64,000 nucleotides of DNA from CBDCKR01 sp964572045 (GCA_964572045.1 CAZNEI010000005.1:1-64000), one strand, 5' to 3'. Shown: positions 44,596-54,019, counted from the first letter of the stretch. Numbers and translations are program-made. Notes: a model not told the origin generated them from the letters alone.

Positions 44596-46896
44596 CTGAA
44601 CGCCGCGCAAGCGCGAGGGGGCCGCGCCCTCGCACCCGACGCCTACCTTGTCCGGCTCAACGAAGCCCAGCGTGAGGCCGTCGTACACTTCGAAGGCCCG
44701 TTGCTCGTCCTGGCGGGGGCCGGATCGGGGAAGACTCGGGTCCTCACCACTCGCATTGCGCACCTGATCCACCATCAGGGCGTTCCGCCCGACCGCATCC
44801 TCGCGGTTACCTTCACCAACAAGGCCGCCGGCGAGATGCGCGACAGGATCGCCGGGCTCTTGGGCGAGGAACCCCGGGGGATGTGGATCGGCACGTTCCA
44901 CGCTCTGGGCGCTCGCATCCTTCGCCGGCACGCGCCGGACCTGGGATGGACGCACAACTTCACGATCTTCGATGCGGATCAGAGCCTCCGGATGGTGAAG
45001 AAGGTGGCCGGGGCGACGGGTCTCGACACCCGTCGCTGGAGCCCGAAGGCGATCCGCGCACGTCTCGGCGCCGCCAAGAACCAGCTCGTTTCTCCTCGGC
45101 AGTTCGTCAAAGAGACCGAAGGGGCCGTCGACATCTTCAGCCGCCAGGTGGCCCGCGTGTATCCGGCCTACCAGGAATCGCTGCGAAACCAAAACGCGTT
45201 CGACTTCGATGACCTGCTTGTCAAGCCCGTCGAGCTGTTCGAAGCGGACCCGGACCTGCTCGATCGATACCGACGACGCTTCAGCTTCGTTCTCGTCGAC
45301 GAGTACCAGGACACGAATCATGCCCAGTTTCGGTTCGTGGAACTCCTCGCCTCCGAGCACCGGAACCTCATGGTCGTGGGCGACGACGACCAGAGCATAT
45401 ACGGGTGGAGGGGAGCCGATATCGGGAACATTCTCGATTTCGAGAGCTCCTTTCCCGGAGCCCGCATTGTGCGCCTGGAGCAGAACTATCGTTCCACGTC
45501 CGTCATCCTCTCCGCGGCCAACGCGGTGATCGAGCAGAACGTACGGCGCAAGGGGAAGACCCTCCGCACCGAGAGAAGGGGGGGGGAGCGGATTACTCTC
45601 CTCACGTCCGCTGGTGAGGCTGACGAGGCCCGGTGGATCTGCGATCAGATCGAGAGTCTGCTCCGGACGGACCCCCACCTCGTTCGCAGCGATGTGGCGA
45701 TCCTCTACCGCACCAACGCCCAGTCCCGGGCCTTCGAGGACGTATGCCGCCGGCGAGGGATCCCGTATCAGATCGTAGGCGGCGTCCGGTTCTACGAACG
45801 CCGCGAGATCCAGGACTTGCTGGCCTACCTTCGACTCATCTCGAACCCGCTGGACAGCGGGGCATTCGAGCGCATCGTCAACTGCCCACGCCGCGGAATC
45901 GGCGTTGTAACGCTGGAGCGTCTCGCACGATGGGCGGAAGCCCAAGGGATCCCGCTCCTTGAGGCCGCGTCACGCGCCGAGAGAGTTCCCGCGATTCCGG
46001 CGGCCGGTGCTCGGAGTCTCGTACGGTTTTCCGTAATGATCCGGCGCTACTCGGCGCTTTCCAGCCAGATGCGTGTAGGCGAGCTGCTGCAGAGCCTCGT
46101 GGAGGAGGTGGAGTTCGTGAAACACCTCCAGGATGGCGGGCTGGAGGGAGAGGACCGGGCGGACCATGTGCGCGAGCTCATCGCGGGAGCACTCGACTAC
46201 AACGCGGAGCTGTTGGGGGAGTTCGAGGACGGCGAACTCGAGGGCTTCACGGACCTGGATCTGTTTCTCCAGCAAGTCGCGCTGGTAGCGGACGTCGACC
46301 GCCACGACCCGCATGCGGAGGCCGTGACGTTGATGACGCTCCACAACGCCAAGGGGCTGGAGTTTCCCGTGGTCTTCATTTCGGGTCTCGAAGACGGCCT
46401 CTTTCCCCTGCGCCGCGCCTACGACGAGCCCGCGGAACTCGAAGAGGAGCGCCGCCTGTTCTACGTCGGCATCACGCGGGCGGAGCGTAGGCTCGTCCTC
46501 ACCTACGCCCGGCAACGTCGCCGTGCGGGCGACATGATGTATGGACGGCTGACACCGTTCGTGGAAGCCATTCCACGCCGCCTCCTAGACGAAGTCGAGA
46601 CGGCACTCGTGCGAGCCACCGGAGGCTACGTGTCGCAACGCGGCCGCCACGACGCGGTGTACGAAGCGCCCGCCCGGGCCGGGGGCCACCGGGACCCCGA
46701 TCTTGACGCCTCGCTGAATCAGGATCTTCCGCGGTTCATCAAGGGCGAGAGGGTGGTCCATGACACTTTCGGCTCGGGCACCGTGGGCGAAGTGACGGGT
46801 TTCGGAAGGGACTTGAAGGTGACGATCCACTTCGACTCCGTGGGCAGCAAGACTGTGCTCGTCCGCTACGCCGCCCTCCGGCGCGACTTCGACTGA
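44596..46896 (+). CDS. pcrA: ATP-dependent DNA helicase PcrA/UvrD
   Basis: 766 residues if read from CTG 44596. Superfamily 1A helicase for repair and clearing of replication roadblocks. Q-motif LNEAQREAV, Walker A AGAGSGKT, motif Ia TFTNKAAGEMRDR, DEYQDTNHAQ (motif II), GDDDQSIYGWRGAD (motif III), LEQNYRST (IV) and VTLMTLHNAKGLEFPVVF (V). The C-terminal Tudor-like domain (FIKGERVVHDTFGSGTVGEV) is as in PcrA. In this frame no ATG, GTG or TTG exists between the kinase gene and the Q-motif. CTG 44596 has GAGGGAG 8 nt upstream and gives the normal family length. Start therefore unusual; a longer frame upstream overlaps the kinase gene. Confidence 0.93.
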   Translation: MNAAQARGGRALAPDAYLVRLNEAQREAVVHFEGPLLVLAGAGSGKTRVLTTRIAHLIHHQGVPPDRILAVTFTNKAAGEMRDRIAGLLGEEPRGMWIGTFHALGARILRRHAPDLGWTHNFTIFDADQSLRMVKKVAGATGLDTRRWSPKAIRARLGAAKNQLVSPRQFVKETEGAVDIFSRQVARVYPAYQESLRNQNAFDFDDLLVKPVELFEADPDLLDRYRRRFSFVLVDEYQDTNHAQFRFVELLASEHRNLMVVGDDDQSIYGWRGADIGNILDFESSFPGARIVRLEQNYRSTSVILSAANAVIEQNVRRKGKTLRTERRGGERITLLTSAGEADEARWICDQIESLLRTDPHLVRSDVAILYRTNAQSRAFEDVCRRRGIPYQIVGGVRFYERREIQDLLAYLRLISNPLDSGAFERIVNCPRRGIGVVTLERLARWAEAQGIPLLEAASRAERVPAIPAAGARSLVRFSVMIRRYSALSSQMRVGELLQSLVEEVEFVKHLQDGGLEGEDRADHVRELIAGALDYNAELLGEFEDGELEGFTDLDLFLQQVALVADVDRHDPHAEAVTLMTLHNAKGLEFPVVFISGLEDGLFPLRRAYDEPAELEEERRLFYVGITRAERRLVLTYARQRRRAGDMMYGRLTPFVEAIPRRLLDEVETALVRATGGYVSQRGRHDAVYEAPARAGGHRDPDLDASLNQDLPRFIKGERVVHDTFGSGTVGEVTGFGRDLKVTIHFDSVGSKTVLVRYAALRRDFD

Positions 46897-46905
46897 GCGG
46901 GGACG

Positions 46906-47226
46906 GTGACGGCAAGCCGAGAAGACATCGACCGGACCGCCGAGCTCGCCCGCCTCCGCGTGTCCGAGGCCGAGGCGGAGGAGTTGCGAAGGGTCTTCAA
47001 TGCCATCCTCGACTACGTGGACACACTCGGTGCCCTGGCTCCGAACGAGCCCGGCGCCGGAGACGCGGGTCGGGGGCGGACCCCCGAGCGGGCTCCCGGC
47101 GAGCGCGGACCGGACCCCTTGACGGCCCTGCCCGCCGAGTATGCCCCCGAGTTCAAGGACGGCCTCTTCGTCGTGCCGTCTCCTCCGTCCCTCGGCGACC
47201 ACGGCGGGGCCACGAGCAGCCCATGA
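46906..47226 (+). CDS. gatC: Glutamyl/aspartyl-tRNA amidotransferase subunit C
   Basis: 106 residues. Small helical subunit that wraps GatA and GatB. Family start VTASREDIDRTAELARLRVSE, then ELRRVFNAILDYVDTLG. The C-terminal half is a Pro/Gly-rich linker typical of GatC, with the LPAEYAPEFKDGLFVVP end. GTG start 46906. Its stop overlaps the gatA start (ATGA). Confidence 0.93.
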   Translation: MTASREDIDRTAELARLRVSEAEAEELRRVFNAILDYVDTLGALAPNEPGAGDAGRGRTPERAPGERGPDPLTALPAEYAPEFKDGLFVVPSPPSLGDHGGATSSP

Positions 47227-48677
47227 GCGAGATCGCCTCCATCGGCCAGGCGGTCCGGGCGGGGCTCGTCCCACCCCTTGAGCCGGCCCGCGGCGCGCTG
47301 AAGCGTCTCGGAGAGAGAGAGGCGGGCCCCAGGCCGCTCAACGCTTTTCTCGCAACCGTTGCGCCCGACGCGCTGAAGCTCCCCGGAGCCGGAACCAAGG
47401 GAGTGGAAGGGCGGCTCGCGGGCGTTCCGGTGGCCGTGAAGGACAACCTGGCCACGACCGACGGGCTCCCCACGACGTGCGCTTCAAAGATGCTGGAGGC
47501 CTACCGGTCCCCCTACGAGGCAACCGCCGTGCGACGGCTCCGCGATCAGGGGGCGATCGTCGTGGGCAAGACGAATATGGACGAGTTCGCGATGGGATCG
47601 TCGAGCGAGAACTCGGCGTTCGGACCGGTGCGCAATCCCGTGGATCCGACACGCGTGCCCGGTGGAAGCTCCGGTGGGTCGGCAGCCGCGGTTGCGGCGG
47701 GGTTGGTGCCGGGCGCGCTCGGCTCCGACACCGGGGGGTCGGTGAGGCAGCCGGCGTCGTTCTGCGGCGTGGTCGGTGTCAAGCCGACCTACGGCCTCGT
47801 GAGCCGATACGGGCTGGTGGCATTTGCGTCGTCTCTGGATCAGGTCGGCACCCTCGGGCGGACGGTGCGAGATGCCGCGGCGCTCCTGGAAGTCATCGCC
47901 GGGCACGATCCTCTGGACTCGACGTCGGTGGACCGTCCAGTGCCCGACCTCCTGGCTGCCTGTGACGAGGGTGCGGAGGGGCTACGGGTCGGGGTACCGC
48001 GCGAGTACTTCGGAGAGGCGCTGTCGGAGGGGGTCCGAGCCCGCTGTGCGGGGGCCCTGGACGCGCTTGAGGAGCAGGGAGCCAGGGTCAGCGACGTGTC
48101 GCTTCCGAACACCGCCTACGCCCTTCCTGCCTACTGCGTACTCGCGATGGCCGAGGCGGCGAGCAACCTGGCGCGCTTCGACGGAGTGCGGTACGGCGCC
48201 CGGGCGGAGCACCGCCGCCGCCTGAGCGACATGCTAGAGAAGACCCGCACATCGGGTTTCGGCGACGAGGTCAAACGGCGCGTCCTATTGGGGACCTACG
48301 TGCTGCGGGCCGGCTACTATGAGCAGTACTACCGGCGGGCTCAGAGGGTGCGCCGACTCATCTCGGCCGACTTCCGCCGTGCCTTCGAGACCGGGCTCGA
48401 TGTGCTCTTCACTCCCACATCGCCCACGGCCGCGTTTCCCCTCGGCGAGCGGATCGCCGATCCCCTTCTCATGTACCGGTCCGATGTCTTCACGGTAACG
48501 GCGAACCTTGCCGGGCTGCCCGCCATCTCGGTGCCGATCGGTGAGGAGGATGGCGGACTGCCCGTGGGCGGGCAGCTCGTTGGTTCCTGGTGGGGAGAGG
48601 CCGCGCTCTTCCGCGCCGCTGCGGCCCTAGAGTCGGCACGGGGCGGCGGCTGCCCGCTGGAAGGTGAGGGGGGGTGA
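47223..48677 (+). CDS. gatA: Glutamyl/aspartyl-tRNA amidotransferase subunit A
   Basis: 484-residue amidase subunit that frees ammonia from glutamine for transfer to misacylated Glu-tRNA(Gln) or Asp-tRNA(Asn). Ser-cisSer-Lys triad: Lys73 (VAVKDN), cis-Ser149 (PGGSSGGSAAAV) and Ser173 (SDTGGSVRQPASFCG). Length and blocks are typical. Overlaps gatB in a GTGA; together gatCAB is a translationally coupled operon and implies that at least one of GlnRS or AsnRS is missing in this organism. Confidence 0.95.
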   Translation: MSEIASIGQAVRAGLVPPLEPARGALKRLGEREAGPRPLNAFLATVAPDALKLPGAGTKGVEGRLAGVPVAVKDNLATTDGLPTTCASKMLEAYRSPYEATAVRRLRDQGAIVVGKTNMDEFAMGSSSENSAFGPVRNPVDPTRVPGGSSGGSAAAVAAGLVPGALGSDTGGSVRQPASFCGVVGVKPTYGLVSRYGLVAFASSLDQVGTLGRTVRDAAALLEVIAGHDPLDSTSVDRPVPDLLAACDEGAEGLRVGVPREYFGEALSEGVRARCAGALDALEEQGARVSDVSLPNTAYALPAYCVLAMAEAASNLARFDGVRYGARAEHRRRLSDMLEKTRTSGFGDEVKRRVLLGTYVLRAGYYEQYYRRAQRVRRLISADFRRAFETGLDVLFTPTSPTAAFPLGERIADPLLMYRSDVFTVTANLAGLPAISVPIGEEDGGLPVGGQLVGSWWGEAALFRAAAALESARGGGCPLEGEGG

Positions 48678-50104
48678 GCTGGGAGAGGGTCATCGGCCTC
48701 GAGGTGCACGTACAGCTCGCCACTTCGGAGAAGCTGTTCTGCGCCGATCCCGCGTCGTTCGGAGCGCCGCCGAACACGCACGTCTGTCCGGTCTGCCTGG
48801 GACTCCCGGGGGCGCTGCCCGTGTTGAACAAGGAGGCGGTCGACCTGGCCGTCATGGCTGCCTTGGCACTCGGCTGCGAGGTGCACCCCCACAGCGTCTT
48901 TGAGCGCAAGAGCTATTTCTATCCCGATCTGCCTAAGGGCTACCAGGTCACGCAGTCCCGAGAACCTCTCGCAACCGCGGGATCCCTCGCCGTGGGCACG
49001 GTGCCCAACGGCCGTTCGATCCGCATTCGCCAGCTCCACCTCGAGGAGGACGCCGGCAAGTCGGTCCACGACCGCTTCTCGGAGGGGACGGGCGTGGACC
49101 TGAACCGGGCAGGCGTCCCGCTCATCGAAATCGTGACCGAGCCCGACCTCCGCTCGCCGACTGAGGCGAGGGCCTTCCTCGGGGGGCTCAAGCGCACGCT
49201 GCAATACGTCGAGGTGAGCGACTGCAACATGGAGCGGGGCAGCCTCCGAGTGGATGCCAACGTGTCCCTCCGGCCGCGGGGGTCGGCCGAGCTTGGGGTG
49301 AAGGCGGAGGTGAAGAACCTCAACTCCTTTTCTGCAGTGGAGAGGGCGCTCGAGGGAGCGGTCGAACGGCAGGAGGAGGCCCTCGAAGCGGGAGGCCTGG
49401 CGATCCGTGAGACGCTCCGGTGGGACGAGGGCTCCGGCGCGCTTCGGGCCCTGCGATCGAAAGAGGAGATCCACGATTATCGCTACTTTCCCGATCCCGA
49501 CCTTCTGCCCCTTCGAATCGATGTCGAGAGGGTTGCACGCGCCCGCGACGCTCTGCCGGAGTTGCCCCTTGAGCGCCAGGAGCGCTTTGTCAGAGACTAC
49601 TCCCTCCCGGAGACGGATGCCGGAGTCTTGACCTCTTCCCGGGCGCTCGCGGATTACTTCGAGGAGCTCGCTTCGCACGTCGGAGATGCAAGCCTGGCGG
49701 CCAACTGGGCCCGGGGCGCCCTGCTCAGGGAGGTGAACCGGGTCGGTCGGGGTGTTGCGTCCCTCGGCCCCGCCCCAGCGGATCTGGCCGAGCTGGTCGG
49801 CCTTGTCCGCGACGGCACACTGTCGCATGCCATGGGGAGCGCTGTTCTGAGACGCATGGTGGACTCGGGCCGTGGCGCGCTTGAGATCGTAGAACGCGAA
49901 GACCTTGCCCAGGTGCGGGAAACCGGCCAGCTCGAGAGGTGGATCGACGGAGTGCTGGCGCGAAGTCCTCAGGAAGTCGAGAGATACCGCCAGGGCGAGG
50001 CAAGACTCCTCGGGTATTTCATCGGTCGCGTGATGCGGACCTCGGGGGGGCGTGCGGACCCGAGATTCGCCAGTGAACTCCTCAAGAAGCGGCTCAGTCG
50101 CTGA
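48674..50104 (+). CDS. gatB: Glutamyl/aspartyl-tRNA amidotransferase subunit B
   Basis: 476 residues. The kinase-like subunit binds the misacylated tRNA, activates it with ATP and transfers ammonia. Starts SWERVIGLEVHVQLATSEKLFC, with CPVCLGLPGALPVLN (part of the metal site), KSYFYPDLPKGYQVTQ, EEDAGKSVHD and DLNRAGVPLIEIVTEPD. The C-terminal helical and YqeY-like tail is present (ANWARGALLREVNR, EIVEREDL). The final 11 nt overlap the convergent phospholipase-like gene. Confidence 0.95.
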   Translation: MSWERVIGLEVHVQLATSEKLFCADPASFGAPPNTHVCPVCLGLPGALPVLNKEAVDLAVMAALALGCEVHPHSVFERKSYFYPDLPKGYQVTQSREPLATAGSLAVGTVPNGRSIRIRQLHLEEDAGKSVHDRFSEGTGVDLNRAGVPLIEIVTEPDLRSPTEARAFLGGLKRTLQYVEVSDCNMERGSLRVDANVSLRPRGSAELGVKAEVKNLNSFSAVERALEGAVERQEEALEAGGLAIRETLRWDEGSGALRALRSKEEIHDYRYFPDPDLLPLRIDVERVARARDALPELPLERQERFVRDYSLPETDAGVLTSSRALADYFEELASHVGDASLAANWARGALLREVNRVGRGVASLGPAPADLAELVGLVRDGTLSHAMGSAVLRRMVDSGRGALEIVEREDLAQVRETGQLERWIDGVLARSPQEVERYRQGEARLLGYFIGRVMRTSGGRADPRFASELLKKRLSR

Positions 50105-51011
50105 GAGCCATTACGGCGTTGCGCTCGGGACGATGGACGAGGGCGCTACCGGGCAGGGGGAAGAACTCGTCGGCGCTCCGGAGGAGGTAGGATGGGTCTC
50201 CGGCCCCTCCCCGGGCCATCGTGAGGCGTCTCACCTTCTTCGCCAATCTCAAGTTGACTTCGCCGGTGGGGTCGAGCCGGGCCGGGCGCGAGTCTCCACG
50301 GGCGACCAGGTAGTCAACGGCGTACTGGAAAGAGAGGCGATGGTAGCGTTCGACGACCGCTTCGGGCAGGTCGAATCGTGACCGTTCGAGGACGCGCTCG
50401 AACACAAGCTTCCAGCGCTCGTAGTCGCCGAAGCGGATCATACCACGGAAGATCCTGCGGTTGGTCTGGAAGCTGAAGATCGTGCGACTCAGGACTCGGT
50501 CGAAGAGGGCGTCCGCTTCGGAGTGGTCGTGTTCCATGACGAGATGTTTCGCCTTGGTCAGGAACTCTTCCCCCACGCGCATGTCCATCCGGTGTTCCCA
50601 GTACGCATGACCGAGCGCTTGCGTGGTACTCGTGGTGAGGAGCTGTCTCGGCAGGAAGAGGTTGTGAGCGACGGTATCGGCCGCCAGGTGCGCCAGGTAC
50701 CCGTAGCCAACGGCCTTCAGAGGCGGACTGTCCGCGGTGGCCAAGATCTCCTCGCCCACGCCCCAGTGATGGCAGTGTCTGCCTTCTGGCACATACTTCT
50801 TGGCGAAGGAGATGTCGGCGGCGATCGACCCGTACAGGAAGTGCAACGGGTTTGACCCGATGACGGCCCGCACGGCCGGAGGGAGGAGATGGAGCGAAGC
50901 GAGCAGGGTCTCGCCGAGCCCGACGTGCGTGCCAGGCCCCCAGGCCCAAAGGGGCTCGGGATCGAGGACCGTCCACCCAAGCGCCAGCGAAACGGCTCCG
51001 AGGGCCCTCAC
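50094..51011 (-). CDS. Putative zinc-dependent phospholipase C-like protein
   Basis: 305 residues with a signal-peptide-like or membrane-anchor N-terminus (VRALGAVSLALGWTVL, cleavage plausible near WAW). It is His/Asp-rich and helical: WGPGTHVGLGETLL, GRHCHHWGVGEEIL, GYGYLAHLAADTVAHNLFLP, MEHDHSEADALFD. Such His pairs with the Trp near the N-terminus recall the alpha-helical zinc phospholipase C fold. Substrate is unknown; assignment is by pattern. GTG start overlaps the stop of the upstream DUF948-like gene (GTGA). Confidence 0.65.
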   Translation of the reverse strand: MRALGAVSLALGWTVLDPEPLWAWGPGTHVGLGETLLASLHLLPPAVRAVIGSNPLHFLYGSIAADISFAKKYVPEGRHCHHWGVGEEILATADSPPLKAVGYGYLAHLAADTVAHNLFLPRQLLTTSTTQALGHAYWEHRMDMRVGEEFLTKAKHLVMEHDHSEADALFDRVLSRTIFSFQTNRRIFRGMIRFGDYERWKLVFERVLERSRFDLPEAVVERYHRLSFQYAVDYLVARGDSRPARLDPTGEVNLRLAKKVRRLTMARGGAGDPSYLLRSADEFFPLPGSALVHRPERNAVMALSD

Positions 51012-51526
51012 GCGGTCTCGGCGTCTCCCTCGGCCGCGGCGTCCGTCCCCTCGCCCGGCCCGTCCGGCGCCAAAGCCTCGGCCGATTCGACGCCAAGCTC
51101 GCCGGAGGCGACAGCCTTCCCGATCGACTTCGCTCCCGCTCTCACCCCTTCAACCGCGGCGGCCGCGTCAAGCAGCACGGCCTCGGCCTCGTCTTGAACC
51201 ACGTCCATGAGGGCGTTGAACTCTTCGACCCGTTCCTCCATCCGTTCCGACGCGCCCTTGAGCCGGTCCGCGAGCCCGGCCACCGACGAGTGGACCAGAT
51301 CGACATCCTCCCGTACGAGCGTGGTGATGTACTCCACGTTGTCAGCGGCGGCGCGGGTCCGGTCGGCGACTGTGCCGATCCTGTACTGAAGGTCTGCGAG
51401 CAACTTCCGGAGCTGCACAAGCAGCCCCAGCACGGCCAGCAGGAGCAGCGCCGACACCGCCGCCGCCACGACGGCCGAGATATCGGCCGCCACCTGGAGA
51501 CCTCCGGGCTGCACGAGACCCTCCAT
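51008..51526 (-). CDS. DUF948-like membrane-anchored coiled-coil protein
   Basis: About 172 residues. One transmembrane helix (about 14-35, VVAAAVSALLLLAVLGLLV) followed by a helical stalk with heptad-like repeats (RKLLADLQYRIGTVADRTRAAADNVEYI...) and an acidic Ala/Gly tail. The pattern resembles DUF948 general-stress/envelope proteins. Start ATG 51526 is chosen for the helix position; ATG 51574 would add 16 residues. Co-translated with the phospholipase-like gene. Confidence 0.6.
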   Translation of the reverse strand: MEGLVQPGGLQVAADISAVVAAAVSALLLLAVLGLLVQLRKLLADLQYRIGTVADRTRAAADNVEYITTLVREDVDLVHSSVAGLADRLKGASERMEERVEEFNALMDVVQDEAEAVLLDAAAAVEGVRAGAKSIGKAVASGELGVESAEALAPDGPGEGTDAAAEGDAETA

Positions 51527-51938
51527 AACCCCCTGCAACGGTAACGTGGTCGAGTATGAGAGGCGATGACCCATGGCTGCCGTCGCGGCGACACAGGATC
51601 GATCGACGGGGCCTAGCATAGACCGAATGTAGGCGATCCCTTGTATACTTGGCCAATGGCTCGCGAACGTTCGATCGGGCGCGCGGCCCGCCGGGGGGGT
51701 GGTGGCGATGCCCGGGCCGACACGGCCGGGAGCCTCGAACACGGACGGCCACCCTGCGCCAAGATTGTGGGGCGTGGGGCCGTCGCCTCGGGAATGCGGG
51801 ACGGGTCGTAAGCTGCGGTAGGCTGATCGAGCGCCGATTGCTCGATGAGGGCCCTGCGGAATATGTTCGTGAGCCGCGCAGGACGGTGCCCCGAGCGCAG
51901 GGAGCTCGCCCCCCGGATCCGGAGATCGAGAGAAGGAC
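51527..51938. other. 412-nt divergent region upstream of murA
   Basis: No gene seen. TATACT at 51644-51649 could be a -10 element toward murA, but the sequence 17 nt upstream is not a good -35 box. Confidence 0.45.
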
Positions 51939-53219
51939 ATGTCCACCTTCATCGTAGAGGGCGGTCGTCCCCTCACGGGGACGCTCCGACCCTCCGGGAA
52001 CAAGAACGCCGCCTTGCCCGCCATCGCGGCCACCGTTCTCGCGTCCGAACCCGTTACGCTGGGCAACATCCCCCGCATTCGCGACGTCGAGACCCTGCTC
52101 GAGCTCGTTCGCTCGCTCGGGGCCGACGTGCGATGGGACGACGAACATGTGGTCACCGTCGACGCCTCGCGCGTGCACTCGGCGCAGGTTGAGCGCGAGC
52201 TCGCAGAGCGTATCCGGGCGTCGCTGCTCCTGGCGGGACCTTTGCTCGCGCGCTTCGGAAGAGCCAGTCTGCCCCCGCCTGGCGGTGACGTAATCGGGCG
52301 GCGGCGCATGGACACCCACTTTCTGGCCTTCGAAGCCCTCGGAGCCGACGTGACCCTGAACGGGGGCTTCCGGCTCGAGGCGCAGAACCTGAGGGGGACC
52401 GACGTCTTCCTGGACGAACCTTCGGTCACGGGGACCGAGAACGCCGTCATGGCCGCGGTGCTCGCGGACGGGACGTCATCGCTGCGGAATGTGGCATCCG
52501 AGCCCCACGTCCAGGATCTGTGCCACCTCCTCAATCAGATGGGCGCCCGCATCCAGGGAATCGGCACCAATCGCCTCCTCGTTGAGGGAGTCCGGCAGCT
52601 CGGCGGCACGTCCTTCTCCATCGGGTCCGACCACATCGAAACCGGGTCGTTCATAGGCCTCGCCGCCGTTACCGGGAGTCGGCTTGTGGTGGAGAGAGCG
52701 CCTGTCGAGCATCTCGACTCGACTCTGTTGAGCTTCGCCCGGCTCGGAGTGGAGGTCGAGGTTGAAGGAGATTCCCTGACGGTGCTCGGAGACCGTGAGT
52801 GCCGGATTGCGAGCGACGCATTCGGGGCCGTGCCCAAGATCGACGATGGCCCCTGGCCGGCGTTTCCGGCGGATCTCATGTCCATCGCCGTGGTCACGGC
52901 CGCCCGATCGACGGGCACGGTGCTCCTACATGAGAAGATGTTCGAGTCGCGTATGTACTTCACCGACAAGCTCGTGGCGATGGGTGCCCCCATCATCCTT
53001 TGCGATCCGCACCGGGCCGTGGTGGCAGGGCCATCGAGGCTCCGGGGCACCACGTTGGAGAGCCCTGATATCCGGGCAGGGATGGCCATGTTGATCGCAG
53101 CCCTTGGCGCCGAAGGGACCAGCCGCATCCAGAACATCGGCCAGATCGAGCGCGGCTACGAGCGTATCGACGAGCGCCTCCGTGCCATCGGGGCCCGGAT
53201 CGAACGATTGGAGCCGTAA
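51939..53219 (+). CDS. murA: UDP-N-acetylglucosamine 1-carboxyvinyltransferase (Cys-to-Asp active site)
   Basis: 426-residue enolpyruvyl transferase, first committed step of peptidoglycan synthesis. PSGNKNAALP gives Lys22/Asn23; the catalytic loop reads GGDVIGRRRMDTH, where Asp117 stands at the position of E. coli Cys115. His127 and the arginines of the loop are kept, and Arg379 lies in DIRAGMAMLIAAL. PWPAFPADLMSI matches the substrate-binding segment. The Cys-to-Asp form is known from Mycobacterium, Chlamydia and Borrelia and is not alkylated by fosfomycin. Stand-alone gene preceded by a 412-nt region without a clear promoter. Confidence 0.92.
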   Translation: MSTFIVEGGRPLTGTLRPSGNKNAALPAIAATVLASEPVTLGNIPRIRDVETLLELVRSLGADVRWDDEHVVTVDASRVHSAQVERELAERIRASLLLAGPLLARFGRASLPPPGGDVIGRRRMDTHFLAFEALGADVTLNGGFRLEAQNLRGTDVFLDEPSVTGTENAVMAAVLADGTSSLRNVASEPHVQDLCHLLNQMGARIQGIGTNRLLVEGVRQLGGTSFSIGSDHIETGSFIGLAAVTGSRLVVERAPVEHLDSTLLSFARLGVEVEVEGDSLTVLGDRECRIASDAFGAVPKIDDGPWPAFPADLMSIAVVTAARSTGTVLLHEKMFESRMYFTDKLVAMGAPIILCDPHRAVVAGPSRLRGTTLESPDIRAGMAMLIAALGAEGTSRIQNIGQIERGYERIDERLRAIGARIERLEP

Positions 53220-53525
53220 CGCCGCTCCCGATGCCGCCCTTCCGCTCCGGTGCCGGTCTGCTCCCCGGCCCTCTCGCCGGCTTCTGCCCGTGACATCAGG
53301 CGTCGGGGCGGCGCCGTCGATCCCGGATTGGGGCCGACCTCCTGTGGCCCCTCTCACGAGCCCCTGGCAGCGCCCAGGCGGGAGACCCCTCTCGGAGGGG
53401 GGAGGCCGCTCGAGACTGGTTGTGAAATTGATCCCTCCCGTCCTCTGGTTGGGTAGCTGGCCCTTCCAGATGCGGCTAGGATAGAGGGCCACAACGGCCA
53501 CCTGACAACAAGGAAGAGCGGCGCG
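53220..53525. other. 306-nt gap after murA with a GC hairpin
   Basis: No gene. CCCCTC-TCG-GAGGGG at 53386-53400 forms a six-pair hairpin that could end the murA transcript, but no T-run follows. TAGGAT at 53474-53479 is a possible -10 for the next gene without a matching -35. Confidence 0.45.
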
Positions 53526-53924
53526 ATGGCTCAAGACAGCACCCCTGGAGGCAGGGGCCCGAAGTCGGGGCGGGAACGAGAGGAAAGGGACCGAGCCGAC
53601 GCCATCAGGGGTGGCATTCGCCAGGGCATGAACCTGCTGGGTGCCATGAGGGACGCGATTGAGGAGACGGTACACGAGGCGAGGGAGCGGGGTGACCTCA
53701 GCCCCGAGCGGGCGAAGGACGTGATCCGCTCGACACTCGAAAGGGCTCAGACCAAGGCCGACGAGGCGAGAGAGGCATTCGACTTCGTCAAGCAGAAGGA
53801 GTTCGATGGCCTAGAGGCGGCTGTCGACGGGCTGAGAGAGCGGATTCGGAGCATCGAGCGGTCGTTGGGGCTGGAGGTTGAGGAGGAGGGCGGAGCCCGC
53901 GGAGACACAGGGCCCGAAGCGTGA
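53526..53924 (+). CDS. Coiled-coil, phasin-like small protein
   Basis: 132 residues, highly charged. N-terminal 25 residues are basic and Gly-rich; a long amphipathic helix (about 28-115) has heptads such as MNLLGAMRDAIEETVHEARERGDL, AKDVIRSTLERAQTKADEAREAF and VDGLRERIRSIERSLGLE; the tail is acidic. This layout resembles phasins/polyhydroxyalkanoate granule proteins or other coiled-coil regulators, but no signature decides. Alone between murA and the rimP promoter. AAGGAAGAG precedes the ATG. Confidence 0.6.
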   Translation: MAQDSTPGGRGPKSGREREERDRADAIRGGIRQGMNLLGAMRDAIEETVHEARERGDLSPERAKDVIRSTLERAQTKADEAREAFDFVKQKEFDGLEAAVDGLRERIRSIERSLGLEVEEEGGARGDTGPEA

Positions 53925-53980
53925 ACGCCTGAGCGCGGTCCCGGGGGGTGTCCCGCGCGTGCGCCACCCGGGGTCGAGTC

Positions 53981-54009
53981 TTGAGATACCAAGGTGTTGC
54001 CGTTATATT
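53981..54009 (+). promoter_or_regulatory. Sigma-70 promoter of the rimP-nusA-infB operon
   Basis: TTGAGA (53981-53986), 17-nt spacer, TATATT (54004-54009). Predicted start near 54016, just before a strong hairpin in the leader. Confidence 0.75.
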
Positions 54010-54019
54010 TCCGTGTCCG

